A DNA stretch of 64,000 nt from Adenanthera pavonina. Taxonomy: Eukaryota; Streptophyta; Magnoliopsida; Fabales; Fabaceae. The translations under genes and the position numbers were made by a program. The stretch lies in contig JAIVEN010000016.1 of the NCBI GenBank assembly GCA_026686845.1, positions 29,856,001-29,920,000 on the forward strand, written 5' to 3'. The notes below the pieces were generated by a model. It did no database searches. It saw nothing but the letters and a program-made list of their open reading frames with translations, and had not been told where the DNA came from. The stretch's first letter is position 1; every line of letters starts with the position of its first letter. Positions 1-8,819 of this stretch are shown one piece after another.

Positions 1-19
1 GTACAACAAGAAATTTCAA

Positions 20-898
20 TCAATTCTTCTTTGTCTTGATCTTCTTGCTGTAGGATTTCCTTTTTCCTTTTCCAGATTGCTCAGCAGCAGTCTTTCCAGT
101 TTGCCCAGACTTCTCCCCCTTTTTGGCATCATCAGGAAGGCCAACAAAGTCAGCCGGAGGAGGGATCTGAGAGACAGGAATAGCACGAAGGGGCACAGGA
201 GCAAAAGGAATTTCAGCTGGGGGATCAGTGCTTGGTTCCTCGTCAGAGACTTCCAGCAGCTCCTGCATTGCCTGTCTGGAAAGAGCTAGTTGAGCCCTTT
301 GTTCTTCTGATAGCCCATAAGCAGCAAGAGAAGAGGAGGCTGGTTTAGCAGGAGGAAACATTTCTTCTAGCCTTTTCCTCTGAGCTTCCAGTAAAGCATT
401 GTGAGCAATGGCAACATAGTCAGCAACAGGTATAATGCTTCTTTCTTCAGTGCTCACATCTTCTTGCATGGAGGAGCTTGAGATGGCTGCCACCAGTTTT
501 TCAACTTGCTCAGATTCTTGAGTGGACAGAATTGATTCCTGAGCAACTTCTTGCATGGGCTCATGAGGACTTGTCTGCTGAAGTCCTTCTTCTTCTTCCA
601 ATCCATAGTCCAAGGGTGGACCAGGACTTGGTGTTCTCATTGCACCAGCACCATCATGGTCAGAGGAGGCAAACTCGAAGGGGCTTGGAGGCTCAGGAGT
701 TGGAGATAGAGTAGGCTTAGGGATACCAGGCTGAGGTGGAGCTGAAGTGGTAGGAATAGCATTCCTTATATCTTCATAAGCATCAGCTACCACCTTCATG
801 TTCACAGCCAACTGATGGATCTGATCTTGTAGATAAGCAAATTTGGCATTTTGCTCATCTCTTATGCTGAGAATGAGTGTTGACAGACTGTCAAACAA
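20..898 (-). CDS. Third ORF of the Sirevirus, distal half after an in-frame TAG
   Basis: This 292-codon frame directly continues the 899-2167 frame: only a TAG at 899-901 separates them, and the first following codon is TTG, not ATG. It is therefore best read as the C-terminal part of one 714-codon ORF. The product is rich in Pro, Ser, Glu and Gln, with an acidic middle (for example EEEEGLQQTSPHEP) and a short helical stretch with LLEAQRKRLEEMF. The tail is very basic (KGKRKSYSKKIKTKKN) and could be a nucleic-acid-binding or nuclear localisation tail. I see no membrane segment, which argues against an envelope protein. Function unknown. The stop is either a recent nonsense mutation or a recoding site. 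Confidence 0.6.
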   Translation of the reverse strand: MFDSLSTLILSIRDEQNAKFAYLQDQIHQLAVNMKVVADAYEDIRNAIPTTSAPPQPGIPKPTLSPTPEPPSPFEFASSDHDGAGAMRTPSPGPPLDYGLEEEEGLQQTSPHEPMQEVAQESILSTQESEQVEKLVAAISSSSMQEDVSTEERSIIPVADYVAIAHNALLEAQRKRLEEMFPPAKPASSSLAAYGLSEEQRAQLALSRQAMQELLEVSDEEPSTDPPAEIPFAPVPLRAIPVSQIPPPADFVGLPDDAKKGEKSGQTGKTAAEQSGKGKRKSYSKKIKTKKN

Positions 899-2167
899 CT
901 AAGTGACCTTTGTTGGCTTGGTCCGTGAGGAGGGAGTGGCAGAAGGGTGAGTAGGCCTGGAGGGAGATGGGATTGGTTGAGAAGGCTGAGGTACAGATTT
1001 GCTAGGGGCCTCAGAGGTGCCTTCTTGTTGGAGGGAGTCATCAGCAGCAAAGAACAGATCTTCAGATTTCCCTGCTCCCTTTCCAACCCATCTGCCTTCA
1101 TCTCGTTCAATACCCATCCTTTGCAGTTCCTCTTCTTTGAATGCCTCAGTGAGTTTCCCTTTCCCCTTTTCAATGTGTTGAATTCTAGCATGCTGTAGGA
1201 TTCTTGAAATAATTGCAGCATAGGGGAGTGTGGAATCCTTCCTCTGATCCCTTGCTTTTATCATTCTCTGGAGGATGATATGACCCATGTTAATCAGCTT
1301 CCCACGAATGATAGCAGTCATCACATGAGCCTCTGCCCTTGTTATCAAGTTGAAGCTGCCACCCTTGTTGAATATGATCCTGGACACTATATAGTGCAGG
1401 ATTCTGACTTGTACACTTAGGTCTGTGGGTTTCAATAGATTTATAGTTGGCCTGTTTTCCCTTCTTCTGAACAAGGTGTCCAAGATAGTGCTCTCTTTGT
1501 AGTTCAGGAAGGATCCTCCTTCTTCATCCTCTGTGCTTGCCTCATCCATGTATCCAGAGGCTGTAATGTCAATTTTCAGCCCATCTTGTCCTGGGATTTC
1601 CAGAACTTCATTGATTGTCTCATCAGCAAGCCAGATGGTCCTAGATCTTAAAGTGACCTCCCATTTCCTTTTCTTGCTGTTATATTGAAGAGAGGCATAC
1701 CAAGTCTTCACTACTTCATCATCATATTTTTCAGCAATTTCCAACAGGTTTTTGTATCTTATCAACCATAATGCAGCATCAAAGTTGTTGGATATCAAAA
1801 ATTGCTCCAAATTTACACAGTGAGGCTTGATTACCTTTTTGCTTGAAAACTTGGCAGAAAACTCTTCTTGAATCTCAGGAGTGCTCCAAAGTGGTAATGT
1901 GGTAAGTTCAAATTCTCCAGATTGTGTAGAAGAGGAGGAAGCCACAGCAGCAGTTTCACCCGAAGGGACTGCAGATTTTGAAAAGGAAGGCCCAGTTTTC
2001 TGAGAATCTGCCTTAGAAGAAGATTTCTGGCGTTTAGAAGGGGTAGCTTTACTGGGTTCGGCCTTTCTCTTGGATTTTTCTCCTTCTTTTGTAGCATATT
2101 GGGATTTAGCAGTTCTTTTTGGCCGAGTTCCAGCTTGTCCTGCTCCAGGGATCTTTACTCTCGCCAT
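899..2167 (-). CDS. Third ORF of the Sirevirus, proximal half (putative plant transposon protein domain)
   Basis: The frame starts at a true ATG (2165-2167) and runs 422 codons. The first 100 residues are basic and Ser-rich (repeated KRK, SSSK). Residues about 110-330 resemble the plant domain annotated as 'putative plant transposon protein' (Transposase_32-like): a VKTWYASL motif, then ETINEVLEIP, then a helical part with AHVMTAIIRGKLINMGHIIL. That domain occurs in extra ORFs of plant retroelements and has no proven enzymatic role. The position after pol is where some Sireviruses carry an env-like ORF, but no signal peptide or membrane span is visible. The frame ends at TAG and stays open for another 292 codons. 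Confidence 0.7.
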   Translation of the reverse strand: MARVKIPGAGQAGTRPKRTAKSQYATKEGEKSKRKAEPSKATPSKRQKSSSKADSQKTGPSFSKSAVPSGETAAVASSSSTQSGEFELTTLPLWSTPEIQEEFSAKFSSKKVIKPHCVNLEQFLISNNFDAALWLIRYKNLLEIAEKYDDEVVKTWYASLQYNSKKRKWEVTLRSRTIWLADETINEVLEIPGQDGLKIDITASGYMDEASTEDEEGGSFLNYKESTILDTLFRRRENRPTINLLKPTDLSVQVRILHYIVSRIIFNKGGSFNLITRAEAHVMTAIIRGKLINMGHIILQRMIKARDQRKDSTLPYAAIISRILQHARIQHIEKGKGKLTEAFKEEELQRMGIERDEGRWVGKGAGKSEDLFFAADDSLQQEGTSEAPSKSVPQPSQPIPSPSRPTHPSATPSSRTKPTKVT

Positions 2168-3164
2168 TTTTCAGTGGAATGAAGCAAAATGTTGACAAGG
2201 AAGGGTTTATAGGATGCGAATGGAGGTTTAATTGGTGAAGAAAGACGGTTTTTGGACAGGAGTTAAGAGAATTTAAGAAAGAATCAGAACAGATTCAGAG
2301 AGGTTACAGATAAGGCTGCGTCTGTTCTGAGGAAAACCGTAGCATTTAACGTGTGTAACCGTCTGATAGACGAATTTTGAGGGGTCAAAATTCGAACTTC
2401 GGGCAGTTACAAGTTAAACCGTTCAGCATAGCTTACTGACAGACGAATTTTCATCTTGAAAGTTCGTCTGACAGTGGCTTGAAACAAGCAATACAAGGAC
2501 AACAGACGAATTTTGTTCCAACAAAGTTCGAATGTTGAATAGAGAAAGGCAGTTAACAATCAAACAATCAATCAATCAGACGAATTAAACAGGCAGAGCT
2601 GCATCTTTTGACAATTCAGCATGTAGGACATGTTTCAACAGACGAATATTGAACTGAAAATTCGAATTTTCTAACTATGTAAAGATTGTCCAACATTCGC
2701 ATGTTAGGAGATAAAAAATTGTGCAGCAATGATGGACAATCATAATATTGAAATTTCTGATTTTGAAAATTTGAACTTTCAAGTGTCAATAGACGAATTT
2801 CGAGGCATTACAGAGAACTGTTCCAGGGCATAACATGCCGAAGTTCGTCTGTTAGTGAACTGAAATTCGAATGTTGACCATATTGACCATGTCAGAAGCA
2901 CATTTTATTAAGCAAAATCCGTTTAACATACATGTAAAATGCGAATTTCATCTTTAAAAACTTACAGAATGGATCCAAAACTTAGGATTTACATCATTCA
3001 TTCCACTTTTTGGTTGTTCCATTCTGACGTGCTCCACTCTTCAAGTTTATTGCCATTGATTTTCACAGGGAGCACCTGCAGCTTAGATTAAACAAACTTC
3101 GAAGCTCAAGTTAGAATTAATTCTGATATTGAAAATTTTAATGACAGAATTGCATGAAAACATC
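2168..3164 (-). other. Pol to third-ORF spacer with inverted-repeat units
   Basis: This 1 kb has no coding frame. It holds several copies of the same AGACGAA...TTCG(TCTG) inverted repeats that fill the LTR. Clear ones are at 2371-2394 (10 bp perfect arms, GGGG loop), 2444-2466 (10 bp arms with one G-T pair) and 2507-2530 (arms of 11 bases around CC). More degenerate ones follow to about 2870. The spacer probably contains the leader or promoter used to express the third ORF, but I see no definite promoter. Confidence 0.6.
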
Positions 3165-6100
3165 TTACAGTTCATTGGGGTTTACCATCCCCAATTCTCT
3201 CCTTATTTTACAAAGTCTGTCTTCTGGCAGAGGTTTTATGAGTATATCAGCAAATTGATCCTCTGTTGGGATGTACTCCAATCTGACTTCTCCTTTCAGA
3301 ACATGATCTCTTATGAAGTGATGCCTAACTTCAATATGCTTTGTTCTTGAGTGCATGACAGGATTCTTGGTGATATTTATGGCACTCTGGTTGTCACACA
3401 TGATTGGTATCTCTTTTATTTTGATTTCAAGATCTTCAAGCTGCTGTTTCATCCAGATGACTTGGGCACAACAGCTTCCAGCTGCAACATACTCAGCTTC
3501 TGCAGTAGATAAGGCTACACTGTTTTGCTTTTTGCAGAACCATGAAACTAGGGATCCTCCAAGGAACTGACAGGTTCCACTTGTACTTTTTCTGTCAGTT
3601 TTAGATCCTGCAAAATCAGCATCAGTGTATCCTTTGAGGTCTTCTCCATTGCCTTTTGGATACCAAAGACCCATTTGTGATGTTCCAATAAGATATCTAA
3701 AAATTCTTTTCACAGCTGTTGCATGGGATTCTTTGGGGCATGATTGGAACCTTGCACACATGCAGACACTGAACATAATGTCAGGTCTGCTGGCAGTTAG
3801 GTACAGCAGAGATCCAATCATTCTCCTGTACTGAGTAATGTCAAACATCTTTCCATTCTCATCCATGTCTAGTTTGGTTGCAGTAGCCATAGGTGTTCCC
3901 ATTGGCTTGGCATTCTCCATCCCAAACTTCTTTAGCAGCTCCTTCAGATACTTGGATTGACCGAGAAAGATGCCATCATCAAGCTGTCTGATTTGCAGTC
4001 CAAGGAAGAAGTTGAGTTCACCCATCATGGACATCTCGAATTCTCCCTGCATTAACTCAGAAAATTTCTTGCAGAGAGTTTCATTAGTAGCACCGAAAAT
4101 AATATCATCAACATAGATTTGAACAATCAGTAAATCTTTATTCTCTTTCTTAGTGAATAAAGTTGTGTCAACTTTGCCTCTATTAAACCCTTGTTCAGTT
4201 AGAAAATTGCTCAACCTCTCATACCATGCTCTAGGGGCTTGTTTTAAACCATAAAGAGCCTTCTTCAGCTTGTAAACATGGTTTGGTTTAGTAGAATCTT
4301 CAAAACCAGGAGGTTGATCTACATAAACTTCTTCCATGATATATCCATTTAAAAAGGCACTCTTTACATCCATTTGATATAGTAAAATATTTTTCATGCA
4401 TGCATATGCTAGCAGTATTCTTATAGCCTCTAGCCTAACTACTGGTGCAAAGGTTTCTTCAAAATCAATACCTTCTTCCTGATTATACCCTTTAGCAACC
4501 AGTCTAGCCTTATCTCTTATTATTGTTCCAGATTCATCCAGTTTATTTCTGAAAACCCATTTGGTACCTATAACAGGATGATTTTTGGGCCTGGGAACTA
4601 AATTCCAAACATGATTTCTTTCAAACTGATTCAATTCATCTTGCATAGCTAGAATCCAGTAATCATCAGTTAAGGCTTCCTCAGCACATTTAGGTTCAAT
4701 TTGAGAAATAAAAGCGCAGTTGAGCATTTGATCCCTTAACTGTTTTCTGGTTTTAACTTTCTCTTGAACATTCCCTATTACTTGATCAACAGGGTGATTC
4801 CTTTGATATCTCCAAGCTCTAGGGAGTTCTTGAGTTGTTTCTTCAATATTTTCTTCATTAAACTCTTGCTCCTGGATATCTTCCTCTATATCAATAGATT
4901 CAGATATCTTTGGAGGTTCAGTTTTACTTTTGTCAGAAATTCCCAGTTTTTCAAAATTGATAGTTAGATCATCTTCATGTTTTGACACAGCTTCATTTTC
5001 AATGAAAACTACATGCACTGATTCTTCTACTATATTTGATCTTTTATTATAAACTCTATAAGCCTTACTCCTACTTGAATAGCCCAAGAATATACCTTCA
5101 TCGGATTTGGCATCAAACTTACCCAGATTTTCTTTCCCATTGTTGTGAATGAAGCATTTGCACCCGAACACATGGAGGTGTGACAAATTTGGCTTTCTTC
5201 CTTTGTACAGCTCATAAGGGGTCTTCCCAAGGATTGGTCTGATGTAGGCTCTGTTTATGATGTAACTTGCTGTATTCACTGCATCAGCCCAGAACACTTG
5301 AGAGAGTTCCTTCTCATTTAGCATCGCTCTTGCCATTTCTCCAATGGTTCTGTTCTTCCTTTCCACCACTCCATTTTGTTGAGGAGTTCTTGGTGCTGAG
5401 AAGTTGTGGTCAATTCCATGCTCATTGCAGTACTCCAGGAAGTATGCATTTTCAAATTCTCCTCCATGGTCTGATCTGATAGACACAATAGAAATACCTT
5501 TCTCATTTTGCACTTTCTTAGCTAAGGTTACAAATGCACCAAAGGTATCACTTTTAGAGGAAAGAAACAATGTCCAAGTGAATCTAGAGTAATCATCTAT
5601 AATTACAAGCACATACAGATTACCACCAAGACTTTTCACTCTAGATGGTCCAATTAAGTCCATATGCAACAATTCAAGTGGTCTTGTTGTTGTTATTACA
5701 TTTTTAGATTTGAAGGATGCTTTGGTTTGTTTTCCTCTTAGGCATGCATCACATTCTTTATCCTTTTCAAAAGATATTTTAGGAAGACCAGTTACTAGCT
5801 CATTTTTAATCAGTTTAGACAATTGATTCATGTTGACATGAGCTAATCTCCTATGCCATAGCCAACTGTCATTATTCTGACTAATCAAACATACAGAATC
5901 CAAGGGAGGAAGTTCATCAAGGTCAATAGTGTAACAGTTACCATCCCTTTGAGCTTTGAGAATTACTTTGTGATCACTTTTTCTGATGACCAGGCAAAAC
6001 TTTGAGTCAAACAGCACCCAGTTTCCTTTGTCACAAGTCTGACTCACGCTTAGCAAGTTGTGGTTGAGGCCAATCACAAACAGCACCTCTTCAATGGATG

Positions 6101-6287
6101 TTTCTGGATTTTTGCCCACAATTCCAATACCAGTGATTTCGCCATATTGGTCACCTCCAAAGGTCACCTTTCCTCCTTTCTTGTCTCTAAGGGTGATGAA
6201 CTTCTCCTTATCACCAGTCATGTGACTTGAGCAGGCACTGTCTATATACCATTTGTTGCTTTTCTTAGCTTTGAGACAGACCTGCAA
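3165..6287 (-). CDS. pol: Ty1/copia Pol polyprotein (protease-integrase-RT-RNase H)
   Basis: The 1040-codon frame is uninterrupted. The protease core is near residue 16 (WYIDSACSSHMTG). The integrase zinc finger uses H145/H150 and C179/C182, and its catalytic triad is D210, D273, E309 with the expected 35-residue spacing before the Glu, within TPQQNGVVERKNRT. The reverse transcriptase has YVDD at 725-728. RNase H has YTDADFAG near 887 and a DNQSA acidic site near 965. The frame opens at TTG (6285-6287); there is no ATG near the start, and it lies in the -1 frame relative to Gag. Pol must therefore be made by frameshifting, by splicing, or not at all in this copy. Every domain looks catalytically intact. 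Confidence 0.95.
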   Translation of the reverse strand: MQVCLKAKKSNKWYIDSACSSHMTGDKEKFITLRDKKGGKVTFGGDQYGEITGIGIVGKNPETSIEEVLFVIGLNHNLLSVSQTCDKGNWVLFDSKFCLVIRKSDHKVILKAQRDGNCYTIDLDELPPLDSVCLISQNNDSWLWHRRLAHVNMNQLSKLIKNELVTGLPKISFEKDKECDACLRGKQTKASFKSKNVITTTRPLELLHMDLIGPSRVKSLGGNLYVLVIIDDYSRFTWTLFLSSKSDTFGAFVTLAKKVQNEKGISIVSIRSDHGGEFENAYFLEYCNEHGIDHNFSAPRTPQQNGVVERKNRTIGEMARAMLNEKELSQVFWADAVNTASYIINRAYIRPILGKTPYELYKGRKPNLSHLHVFGCKCFIHNNGKENLGKFDAKSDEGIFLGYSSRSKAYRVYNKRSNIVEESVHVVFIENEAVSKHEDDLTINFEKLGISDKSKTEPPKISESIDIEEDIQEQEFNEENIEETTQELPRAWRYQRNHPVDQVIGNVQEKVKTRKQLRDQMLNCAFISQIEPKCAEEALTDDYWILAMQDELNQFERNHVWNLVPRPKNHPVIGTKWVFRNKLDESGTIIRDKARLVAKGYNQEEGIDFEETFAPVVRLEAIRILLAYACMKNILLYQMDVKSAFLNGYIMEEVYVDQPPGFEDSTKPNHVYKLKKALYGLKQAPRAWYERLSNFLTEQGFNRGKVDTTLFTKKENKDLLIVQIYVDDIIFGATNETLCKKFSELMQGEFEMSMMGELNFFLGLQIRQLDDGIFLGQSKYLKELLKKFGMENAKPMGTPMATATKLDMDENGKMFDITQYRRMIGSLLYLTASRPDIMFSVCMCARFQSCPKESHATAVKRIFRYLIGTSQMGLWYPKGNGEDLKGYTDADFAGSKTDRKSTSGTCQFLGGSLVSWFCKKQNSVALSTAEAEYVAAGSCCAQVIWMKQQLEDLEIKIKEIPIMCDNQSAINITKNPVMHSRTKHIEVRHHFIRDHVLKGEVRLEYIPTEDQFADILIKPLPEDRLCKIRRELGMVNPNEL

Positions 6288-6337
6288 AACAAAGTTTATG
6301 TTTTTCTTTTAGGTACCCAAATTTGCTTGGGTCCTTT

Positions 6338-8095
6338 TCAGTCAGTGAGTAATTCCCTAGATGCAGAGGCAACTTTGGGAACCCATTCAGTTTTCCTGCC
6401 TAGCCTATTTTTCTTCAATGCACAAGAACTGGAAATATGTCCCTTTTTGTTACAAAAATGACAGGTAATGAATGGACTGCTAGATTGAGTGGTAGGAAGA
6501 AAACAATGCAAATAATACTTCTGTTTAGCATGCCTGGGTTGATCATATGTTTCAATGTGAGGTGATGCATCATTTTCCTTTTTATTATTGTTAGCATGCA
6601 CAAAATGTCTCATATACATATTCTGATTTTTCTTCCTGATCTTTTCCTTGACTGCACATGGATCATAGCCAAGACCAGCTTTTCCTTGTGATATTCTTTG
6701 GCTCCCCATCAAGGCAAACAACATATCTTTACCTCTAGTGAGCCTAGACATGCTTTTAACTAGATAATCATTAGTTTGCCTGAGTTCAGTGCATGAGGTG
6801 CAGCAGACAGATTCAGTCGGAGGTAAAGAGGCAATTTCAGAAACTATGCTTTGAGACTCCAACTTAATTATCCTTTTCTTTGCCAGTTTTAGTTCTTTAG
6901 CAACTTTGATAAATTCATCATGAAGCTCATGAAATGCATCTAGTAATTCAGAATAGGAAGGTTCAGATTCATATACCTCTTCTTCCTGATCACTGCTGTG
7001 TGAGGGTGTGGCTTCTTCAGAAGCAAGTGCCATCAGACAAATGTTGGCAATCTCATCCTCATCTTCTTCTTCCTCATCTGAGCTGTTGCCCCATATAGAT
7101 GAGATGTAGGCCTTCTTCTTCTTTCCCTTATCAGCAGCTTTCTTTTCCTTTTCTTGTTTCTTGAGGAATTGGGGGCAGTCCCACTTTATGTGTCCCTGCT
7201 TCTTGCATTCATAGCAAGTCACAGGTTCTTTTGTCTCTTTCTTGCTTTCTCCAGCTGCTCCTTTCTTGAAGAATCTCTTGTTTTTCTTCTTGCTGTAGAA
7301 TCTTCCGAATTTTCTGACCATCATGGCCAGAGTTTCTTCATCCAGATCATCTCCTTCATCAGATTCTTCTTCCTTTTCATCGGCAGCTTTGAGGGCAAGG
7401 CCTTTCTTCTTCCTGTCCATCCCAGCTTCCTTGAGTGCTTTGATTTTTCCTTCATATTCCTCAAGGCTGCCAAAGAGAGCTGTGACAGAAGTCATAGATT
7501 CTCCTCTGGCTTCTTCTATAGCTGTTACCTTGGGCTGCCATTCCAGAGGGAGAGCTCTGAGTATTTTTCTTACTTTCTCAGACTGAGTGTATTCCTTTCC
7601 CAGGCTTTTGAGTTGATTCACAATGAGGGTGAATCTCTTTTGTAGCTCCTTTACAGTTTCTCCTTCAGCCATTCTAAAGCTCTCATACTCCCCAATGCAC
7701 GTGTTCAGTCTGTTCTCCCTGACTCCAGATGTTCCCTCATGAGCAATCTGCAGAGTATCCCACATTTCTTTTGCAGTGGTGCATTGCGAGACTCTGTAAA
7801 ATTCATCTTGATTCAGGGCACTGACTAAACAGTGTTTTGCTTTGAAATTCAGTAGGACTCTCCTTCTGTCCTCATCATTCCATTCTGCTTCCAGCTTCTC
7901 TTTGTGTCCTCCATCTTCAGTTAGAGCCATTGGAATGAAATCCCCTTTTTCAATGACTGACCAGATGTCAAGATCAATTGATTGGAGGTAGATCTGCATT
8001 CTCATTTTCCAGTACCCATAATGCTCTCCACTGAAGCCTGGTGGTCTGTTAGTATTGTTCCCTTCAGGGAGTATACTCTCTCCAAAGCCAGCCAT
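6338..8095 (-). CDS. gag: Sirevirus Gag with two CCHC knuckles
   Basis: The frame is open from inside the PBS, but the first real ATG is at 8093-8095 (MAGFGESILPEG), giving 585 codons. The N-terminal 240 residues match the plant copia Gag (DUF4219/UBN2-type) with GEHYGYWKMRMQIYLQ and the helical MWDTLQIAHEG part. The first zinc knuckle is CYECKKQGHIKWDC and a second, CHFCNKKGHISSSC, lies close to the C-terminus. Between them are a Lys-rich linker, an acidic stretch (SSDEEEEDEDE) and a probable coiled coil (FHELHDEFIKVAKELKLAKKR). Gag stops at TGA 6338-6340. The same frame then runs 13 more codons (reading KGPKQIWVPKRKT) before TAA, so the ancestral Gag-Pol junction lay further on. Confidence 0.92.
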   Translation of the reverse strand: MAGFGESILPEGNNTNRPPGFSGEHYGYWKMRMQIYLQSIDLDIWSVIEKGDFIPMALTEDGGHKEKLEAEWNDEDRRRVLLNFKAKHCLVSALNQDEFYRVSQCTTAKEMWDTLQIAHEGTSGVRENRLNTCIGEYESFRMAEGETVKELQKRFTLIVNQLKSLGKEYTQSEKVRKILRALPLEWQPKVTAIEEARGESMTSVTALFGSLEEYEGKIKALKEAGMDRKKKGLALKAADEKEEESDEGDDLDEETLAMMVRKFGRFYSKKKNKRFFKKGAAGESKKETKEPVTCYECKKQGHIKWDCPQFLKKQEKEKKAADKGKKKKAYISSIWGNSSDEEEEDEDEIANICLMALASEEATPSHSSDQEEEVYESEPSYSELLDAFHELHDEFIKVAKELKLAKKRIIKLESQSIVSEIASLPPTESVCCTSCTELRQTNDYLVKSMSRLTRGKDMLFALMGSQRISQGKAGLGYDPCAVKEKIRKKNQNMYMRHFVHANNNKKENDASPHIETYDQPRHAKQKYYLHCFLPTTQSSSPFITCHFCNKKGHISSSCALKKNRLGRKTEWVPKVASASRELLTD

Positions 8096-8136
8096 CTTAA
8101 TTCCCGGACTGTGAGTTCTTTTGTATGGGAATCCGG

Positions 8137-8148
8137 GCTCTGATACCA
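8137..8148 (-). other. Primer-binding site, initiator tRNA-Met type
   Basis: The minus strand reads TGGTATCAGAGC, complementary to the 3' end of plant initiator tRNA-Met. It lies two bases inside the LTR end, as expected for Ty1/copia. Confidence 0.95.
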
Positions 8149-8692
8149 CTTGTTAGCAAGGCTGACTTCCCAAGAAGGGGGGTGAATTGGGAAGATTGAA
8201 ATTTTTCTGCACAAAGTGAAGTAAGTGAAGATATCACAGTATAATGAAAACAATGCGTAAAACAGAGCAAGCTGAAAAGTAAAGATAGGGAGAAGAAGAC
8301 TCAGTAATTTATCCTGGTTCGGTCCTTCCACTTGACCTACATCCAGTCCCCAAGACACCTCTTGGGATTTATCCACTATATAGCAAGAATTTCAATGGGC
8401 TTCTTGCAAAGGCCACAGTACACGAGTTTGCTCTGTTTCTGAGCTCTCTCAAACTCTCCAAGCACTTACACTGTGTGCTTCCCAATCCCCTTGTGAATAT
8501 CCCTCACAAGTAAATCTATCTTCCAGATGAAGAGTAGATTGATTACAATGAAATGACTCTCTTGAAAGGAGTAGATATGAAAGTTTTGGTGCAAGTCTGG
8601 AAGTTAAGAGGGTAAAAGCTTTTGAGAAGAAAATTCAGCAGAGATTCAGTATATACAAGTTTGATTCATTACCCATAACTTCAAGTGATGTT

Positions 8693-8702
8693 GTATTTAT
8701 AG
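8693..8702 (-). promoter_or_regulatory. LTR TATA box
   Basis: CTATAAATAC on the minus strand, about 550 bp before the LTR end, directly downstream (in transcription direction) of the inverted-repeat array. Transcription would start near 8665. Confidence 0.5.
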
Positions 8703-8819
8703 ATTTAGGTCTCAAATATCCGTTAGAGACTAAATCTATCCGTTGGAGAAGTTATTCAACGGTTACTCTGAAAAAACTATCCGTTTACCAACCGCATTTA
8801 ATGTTTCTGACATACTGAA

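Noticed and set aside
899..901. Programmed readthrough of the TAG in the third ORF
   Set aside because: The downstream hexamer does not match the known readthrough signal, so I keep it only as a question, not as an annotated recoding site.
16..1198. Plus-strand open frames opposite the third ORF
   Set aside because: They are shadows of the minus-strand ORF with no protein-like pattern.
3129..5592. Several plus-strand frames within pol
   Set aside because: All are antisense shadows of the intact Pol frame.
6285..6287. Pol starting with methionine at 6287
   Set aside because: The codon is TTG, not ATG, so it is not evidence for independent initiation of Pol.
8096..8149. Gag starting at 8149
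   Set aside because: That start is GTG inside the tRNA primer-binding site; the first ATG at 8095 gives the expected Gag N-terminus.
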